A DNA stretch of 64,000 bases, taken from positions 39,449-103,448 of the forward strand of contig NZ_WQHX01000010.1 in assembly GCF_013035425.1 (NCBI RefSeq). The letters are read 5' to 3'. Source of the stretch: Ruegeria arenilitoris. GTDB lineage: Bacteria; Pseudomonadota; Alphaproteobacteria; Rhodobacterales; Rhodobacteraceae. The notes beneath the pieces are model-generated. The model was given only the letters and a program-made list of their open reading frames with translations. It did not search any database and was not told where the DNA came from. Positions 61,121 to 64,000 of this stretch are shown piece by piece. Within the stretch, counting starts at the first letter, position 1. Every line of letters starts with the position of its first letter. The position numbers and the translations under genes are program-made.

Positions 61121-61292
61121 CTGTTTAGTCCGCAATGTAGACAGTCACAGTGTTTTGTAGAAAGTTCGTTTTCGATGGAAGCAGTCGCTTCAGCCCAGGT
61201 TCGCGGCCGAACGGCTTGCTGCGACCGGTTTGCGCCCCAGACCGGACACCTGACGAAATTGGTCAGATGACCGCTTCGAGCCCAAATCGGAC
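61121..61292 (+). repeat. Dispersed intergenic repeat, copy 22 (cluster)
   Basis: A partial flank, TTTAGTCCGCAATGTAGACA, lies at about 61125-61144, and a core, AGATGACCGCTTCGAGCCCA with AATCGGAC, at 61265-61292. Together they occupy most of the gap between the convergent tannase-family and GST genes. A third, distorted relative reaches into the end of the GST gene. Confidence 0.75.
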
Positions 61293-61338
61293 ACCTATCC
61301 GGCTGGTACAGCCAGACAGATGTCCGAATTGGCATTCG

Positions 61339-62196
61339 TTAGCCAGATGTCGGGTGGGCGTAAGTTTGATCGGAATTGGCATCAGCGAGGATTGCGCCAA
61401 TTTCGACAAGCCCCAAATCGGCGTCGTTGGCCGACGTTCCATATTTGTCGCGTGGTGGCATGGGGCGCGATTGCCATTCAGGTTGGAAGGCAAAGCTGGA
61501 CACAGATCTTCCTTCAACCAGCGCACCATTTCCAGCGCCCAATGCATAGTCATAGTACAGTTTGACGATCTCTTCTTTGCTGACCTGGTCTGTGGCCTGG
61601 TGGGTCATGCAAGCGGCGTGCCAATTTTTGACACGTGCATATTCCGGCCCGACAGGCAGCTCAAAGCCCTCGTAGTAATCCAGGAACCAGAAGCGTTTAA
61701 AGACAGGCGCAAATACGGCTTCGGCCAAACCGAACTTCTCAAACAAGAAGGTGCCATCCGGGTTATGTTCCATCAGAAAGTCGTTCAGGTCCCGGTACAG
61801 TGAGAGCAATTTGTCATTGTGAGCCTCTTTCTGTGCCCGGTCCTGGTTCATGACATAGATATAGCCCGCCATGGTGAAGGGGCCTTCTTTGGCAATCAGC
61901 ATGCTTTCGATCGCATGTTCGCGAGGTTCGGCGCGGCGAAGCCGTGGCCCCTCCAGAACTTCATCAAGATAACGCAGGATCACTAGGCTTTCCTTGATGA
62001 TGTGACCTTCTTCCGTTTCCAATACCGGCAGGGCGGTTGTCCCACGGGTTTTTCGTAAGAGCTCGGGGTCACGTGGTTTGGTGATGTCGACAACTCTGAA
62101 CTCGACCGCATCCTGCAAACCGCGAAGGGCCAAAAGGATTTCCAGACGTTGGGAGAAAGGGCAAACTGGAATGTGGTATACAATGTGCTTGTTCAT
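61339..62196 (-). CDS. Glutathione S-transferase family protein with repeat-derived C-terminal tail
   Basis: ATG at 62196 (MNKHIVYHIPVCPFSQRLEI) lies right after the cupin gene (five-base gap); a frame to 62286 is rejected because it runs into the cupin. The 285-residue protein has an N-terminal thioredoxin-like half with CPFSQR and ALPVLETEEGHIIKESLVIL (GST cis-Pro and Glu-Ser), and a helical C-terminal half. The last 30 or so residues after MPPRDKYG are encoded by a stretch (61339-61440) that includes a distorted dispersed repeat, so the original stop seems to have been replaced. It probably detoxifies or isomerises a substrate with glutathione, in an operon with the cupin. Confidence 0.82.
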   Translation of the reverse strand: MNKHIVYHIPVCPFSQRLEILLALRGLQDAVEFRVVDITKPRDPELLRKTRGTTALPVLETEEGHIIKESLVILRYLDEVLEGPRLRRAEPREHAIESMLIAKEGPFTMAGYIYVMNQDRAQKEAHNDKLLSLYRDLNDFLMEHNPDGTFLFEKFGLAEAVFAPVFKRFWFLDYYEGFELPVGPEYARVKNWHAACMTHQATDQVSKEEIVKLYYDYALGAGNGALVEGRSVSSFAFQPEWQSRPMPPRDKYGTSANDADLGLVEIGAILADANSDQTYAHPTSG

Positions 62197-62201
62197 GGAG
62201 C

Positions 62202-62645
62202 TCAATCCAATGGCGGACCGGTGAAGGTCATGTTGTGTTTGGTGGCAGAGGCTTCGATGGCCGGCATATCCTCGGGGATTTGGCACTGTCCATCCGCCAT
62301 GTCCTGAAAGAACCCCTCAAAGCCGCCCGGTGTCAGAATAACGAGATGACGAGACGGTTCGTCGCCGATCACCTTGAATGTGTGTTCCTTTCCGCGCGGA
62401 ATGAAGACGCTTTCGCCCGGGCCCGCAATCGTCTCGATCCCTTCGATCCAGATTTTGCAGGTTCCCGTGATCATCACGAATGTTTCGTCTTCATTGTGAT
62501 GAACGTGGCGGGGCGGTCCGCTGCCGACTGGCGACAGGCTGTCGACGATCGACATGGCCCCACCGGTTTCTTCCACCGTCAGGATGGTATTGTAACGGAC
62601 GCCAAGCCATTCGATTGTGGCGTCATCAGTCATCAAATCTTTCAT
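62202..62645 (-). CDS. Cupin-domain protein
   Basis: The 147-residue cytosolic protein has the two cupin motifs: PPRHVHHNEDETFVMITGTC (His cluster and Glu, about 40-59) and SVFIPRGKEHTFKVIG (His, about 78-93). It ends TKHNMTFTGPPLD. It is the first gene of an operon with the GST and is divergent from the LysR gene, 111 bases away. The pair is likely induced together by the LysR effector. Cupins of this type may be dioxygenases, isomerases or sensors; no activity is assigned. Confidence 0.85.
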   Translation of the reverse strand: MKDLMTDDATIEWLGVRYNTILTVEETGGAMSIVDSLSPVGSGPPRHVHHNEDETFVMITGTCKIWIEGIETIAGPGESVFIPRGKEHTFKVIGDEPSRHLVILTPGGFEGFFQDMADGQCQIPEDMPAIEASATKHNMTFTGPPLD

Positions 62646-62673
62646 CGTTTCAGTCCCCGTTCTTGAAATGAAA

Positions 62674-62685
62674 CGAAAGCGCTTT
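62674..62685. promoter_or_regulatory. Perfect palindrome in the cupin/LysR divergent region
   Basis: GAAAGCGCTTTC is a perfect 12-base palindrome, flanked by further partial symmetry (ATGAAAC and ATTGG). It lies between the divergent cupin and LysR genes, where the LysR protein would be expected to bind. GGTATCAC occurs twice nearer the LysR gene (about 62714 and 62745). Confidence 0.5.
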
Positions 62686-62756
62686 CATTGGTTTCCTTTT
62701 ACCGGGATTATTCGGTATCACTCCAACGAAAGTTCAAAATACAGGGTATCACCAAC

Positions 62757-63686
62757 GTGAATTTCGCAACGCTTGACCTTAATTTGCTCAGAATACTGGA
62801 CGCTATTCTTCGCGAAGGGTCGACGACCAAGGCCGGCGAAAGGCTGGGGTTGTCGCAATCTGCGGTGTCCAATGCCCTGAACCGGCTGCGACATTCCTTA
62901 GATGATACCCTGTTTGTTCGACACGGGAACCAGTTGGTCCCAACCGATTTTGCCGCTTCGATTAAAGATGGCTTGCGCGAAGAACTCAATCGGCTGGAGG
63001 GATTGCTAACTCCACCCAACGATTTCGATCCGCTGCAGGCACAGGGCAACTTCAAAATCTCGGCAAGCGATTTCTTTGCAGAACTCCTGATGCCAGCGCT
63101 TGGCGACCACCTCAGTCATAATGCACCGGGAATAACCGCCCAGTTGGTCGATTTGGTTCCCTACAATTATGTCAAAAGCCTTGACCGATATCAGGCCGAC
63201 GTCGCCCTTATTCCGGATACGGACCTGCCAGAGTGGATAAATCGCGAACCTCTGTTCCATTCGTCTTTTTCAGTCATTGGCAGAGCCACCAATCCCGCGC
63301 TTTCAAGCTTTGTTAGCGGCGGTGAAATGTCTTTGGAAACTTTTTGCGACTTGTCCCATGTCCTGTTTTCTCCTGAGGGCAAAATGTCGGCCATGGGGGA
63401 TGCAGCCTTGGCAAAGGTCGGACGAAAACGTCAAGTCGCCATGACTTTGCCGGTATTTTCGGGCGTGTGCAGAACCGTCAGCGAAAGCGATCTTATCGCG
63501 CTGGTGCCGACGCAATTGGCCCAAAAGGTCTCGATAGGATTTGACCTTAAACATTTCACGCCACCGTTCGAAATCGCTCCTGCCTTGGTCATCGCGATTT
63601 GGCACAAAAGATCTGATGAGAATCCGATGGCAAAATGGATGCGCCAGCAGGTCTTTCAACTGATGAAGCTATTGGATGAAAGTTAA
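62757..63686 (+). CDS. LysR-family transcriptional regulator
   Basis: GTG at 62757 (VNFATLDLNLLRILDAILRE) is favoured because the family begins at this point; TTG at 62688 would add 23 unrelated residues. The 309-residue protein has the N-terminal helix-turn-helix GSTTKAGERLGLSQSAVSNA with LNRLRHSLDDTLFVRHGNQL (about 20-60). A substrate-binding domain follows (DFFAELLMPALGDHLSHNAP ... GVCRTVSESDLIALVPTQLA). Its position, divergent from the cupin/GST operon, makes it the probable activator or repressor of that operon. Confidence 0.86.
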   Translation: MNFATLDLNLLRILDAILREGSTTKAGERLGLSQSAVSNALNRLRHSLDDTLFVRHGNQLVPTDFAASIKDGLREELNRLEGLLTPPNDFDPLQAQGNFKISASDFFAELLMPALGDHLSHNAPGITAQLVDLVPYNYVKSLDRYQADVALIPDTDLPEWINREPLFHSSFSVIGRATNPALSSFVSGGEMSLETFCDLSHVLFSPEGKMSAMGDAALAKVGRKRQVAMTLPVFSGVCRTVSESDLIALVPTQLAQKVSIGFDLKHFTPPFEIAPALVIAIWHKRSDENPMAKWMRQQVFQLMKLLDES

Positions 63687-63720
63687 CTATAGGTGCGGAG
63701 CCTCTCGAAAAAACGGGAAG

Positions 63721-63744
63721 CGTCCGCTTCGAGCCCAAAGCATT
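63721..63744 (+). repeat. Dispersed intergenic repeat, copy 23
   Basis: CGTCCGCTTCGAGCCCAAAG, followed by CATT, is a clean core in GAGCCC orientation 34 bases after the LysR stop. It is the last copy in the window. Confidence 0.75.
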
Positions 63745-63759
63745 CTTTGAGAATATTAG

Positions 63760-63960
63760 CTAGGGTCGAAACGTGCGCACCAGGTTCACGCTTGAGTCGG
63801 TGAGGTCGGAAATGCGTGCAAGAATGTGCTCCCGTGCTAGCTTGGGAGGATCGTCAAAATTCTCATCAAGCGCTCGGATCAACCGCATAATGCGGCGTTT
63901 ATGAACACCTGTAACCACCTGAAGCGGATCTGCGATAACGCCGGCAAACGGGTTCAGCAA
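63760..63960 (-). CDS. Hypothetical protein or gene fragment
   Basis: A 66-residue frame starts with TTG at 63960, with GGAG immediately upstream, and reads LLNPFAGVIADPLQVVTGVH, with DDPPKLAREHILARISDLTD near the end. The composition is protein-like, but I recognise no family. An in-frame TGA lies 12 bases upstream, so either this is a small gene or it is the 3' end of a gene disrupted near the window edge. Confidence 0.3.
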   Translation of the reverse strand: MLNPFAGVIADPLQVVTGVHKRRIMRLIRALDENFDDPPKLAREHILARISDLTDSSVNLVRTFRP

Positions 63961-64000
63961 CTCCGAGCCTTTTCAAAATGGAAATGGCACGTGGACGAGT

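Noticed and set aside
61150..61803. 217-codon plus-strand open frame
   Set aside because: It is antisense to the GST gene and crosses repeat copy 22; composition looks random.
1..64000. CRISPR arrays, tRNA and rRNA genes
   Set aside because: No regularly spaced direct repeats and no cloverleaf or rRNA sequence were recognised; the dispersed repeats are irregularly spaced by kilobases.

Overview
The window looks like chromosomal or chromid DNA of a marine alphaproteobacterium of the Rhodobacteraceae (Roseobacter-type). This is inferred from gene content: a non-pyrrolysine MttB-family methyltransferase beside a Rieske oxygenase, many class III cyclases fused to TPR domains, DUF1326, DUF427 and DCC proteins, an arylsulfatase, a tannase-family esterase and IS6-type transposase remnants. 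No rRNA, tRNA or CRISPR array was seen.

Layout. 0-3.1 kb: end of a Rieske oxygenase, an MttB-family protein and a class III aminotransferase in overlapping order (quaternary-amine catabolism is likely). 3.6-7.4 kb: a DUF5939 cyclase, a decayed LysR gene and a 2-hydroxyacid dehydrogenase. 7.6-13.3 kb: an Fbp/Afu-type ABC importer, a histidine-phosphatase-like gene and, convergent with them, an inositol-monophosphatase-family gene; together they suggest uptake and dephosphorylation of an organophosphate. 13.6-16 kb: an intradiol dioxygenase and an SDR pair. 16.4-24.7 kb: three cyclases of different build, an SDR, a GNAT and a winged-helix/TPR regulator. 24.8-31.5 kb: a DUF1254 pseudogene, a secreted TPR protein, a deiodinase-like protein, a GNAT, DUF427, an ABC1 kinase and a DCC protein. 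31.9-44 kb: cyclase/TPR, TetR with a divergent arylsulfatase, a broken outer-membrane gene, a ferric-reductase-like flavocytochrome, a truncated FAD oxidoreductase, a cyclase fused to an alpha/beta hydrolase, and a VWA protein. 44.4-58.7 kb: three MBL-fold proteins (one fused to receiver and GAF domains), a second DNA-binding TPR regulator, two cyclase/TPR proteins, GFA, cupins, a cysteine synthase and DUF1326. 58.7-64 kb: IS6 debris, a tannase-family esterase, GST plus cupin, and a LysR regulator.

Three themes stand out. (1) Eight class III nucleotide cyclase genes with six architectures lie within 51 kb, together with two DNA-binding relatives of the TPR forms. (2) More than twenty copies of an intergenic quasi-palindromic repeat (core ACCGCTTCGAGCCCAAAGCG) occur. 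Every clear copy left of about 24.8 kb is in one orientation and every clear copy right of about 28.1 kb is in the other, which is the pattern expected at a replichore boundary. (3) The region is decaying: at least five protein pseudogenes and four IS6-family remnants are present, and two of the remnants sit at the broken ends of genes.
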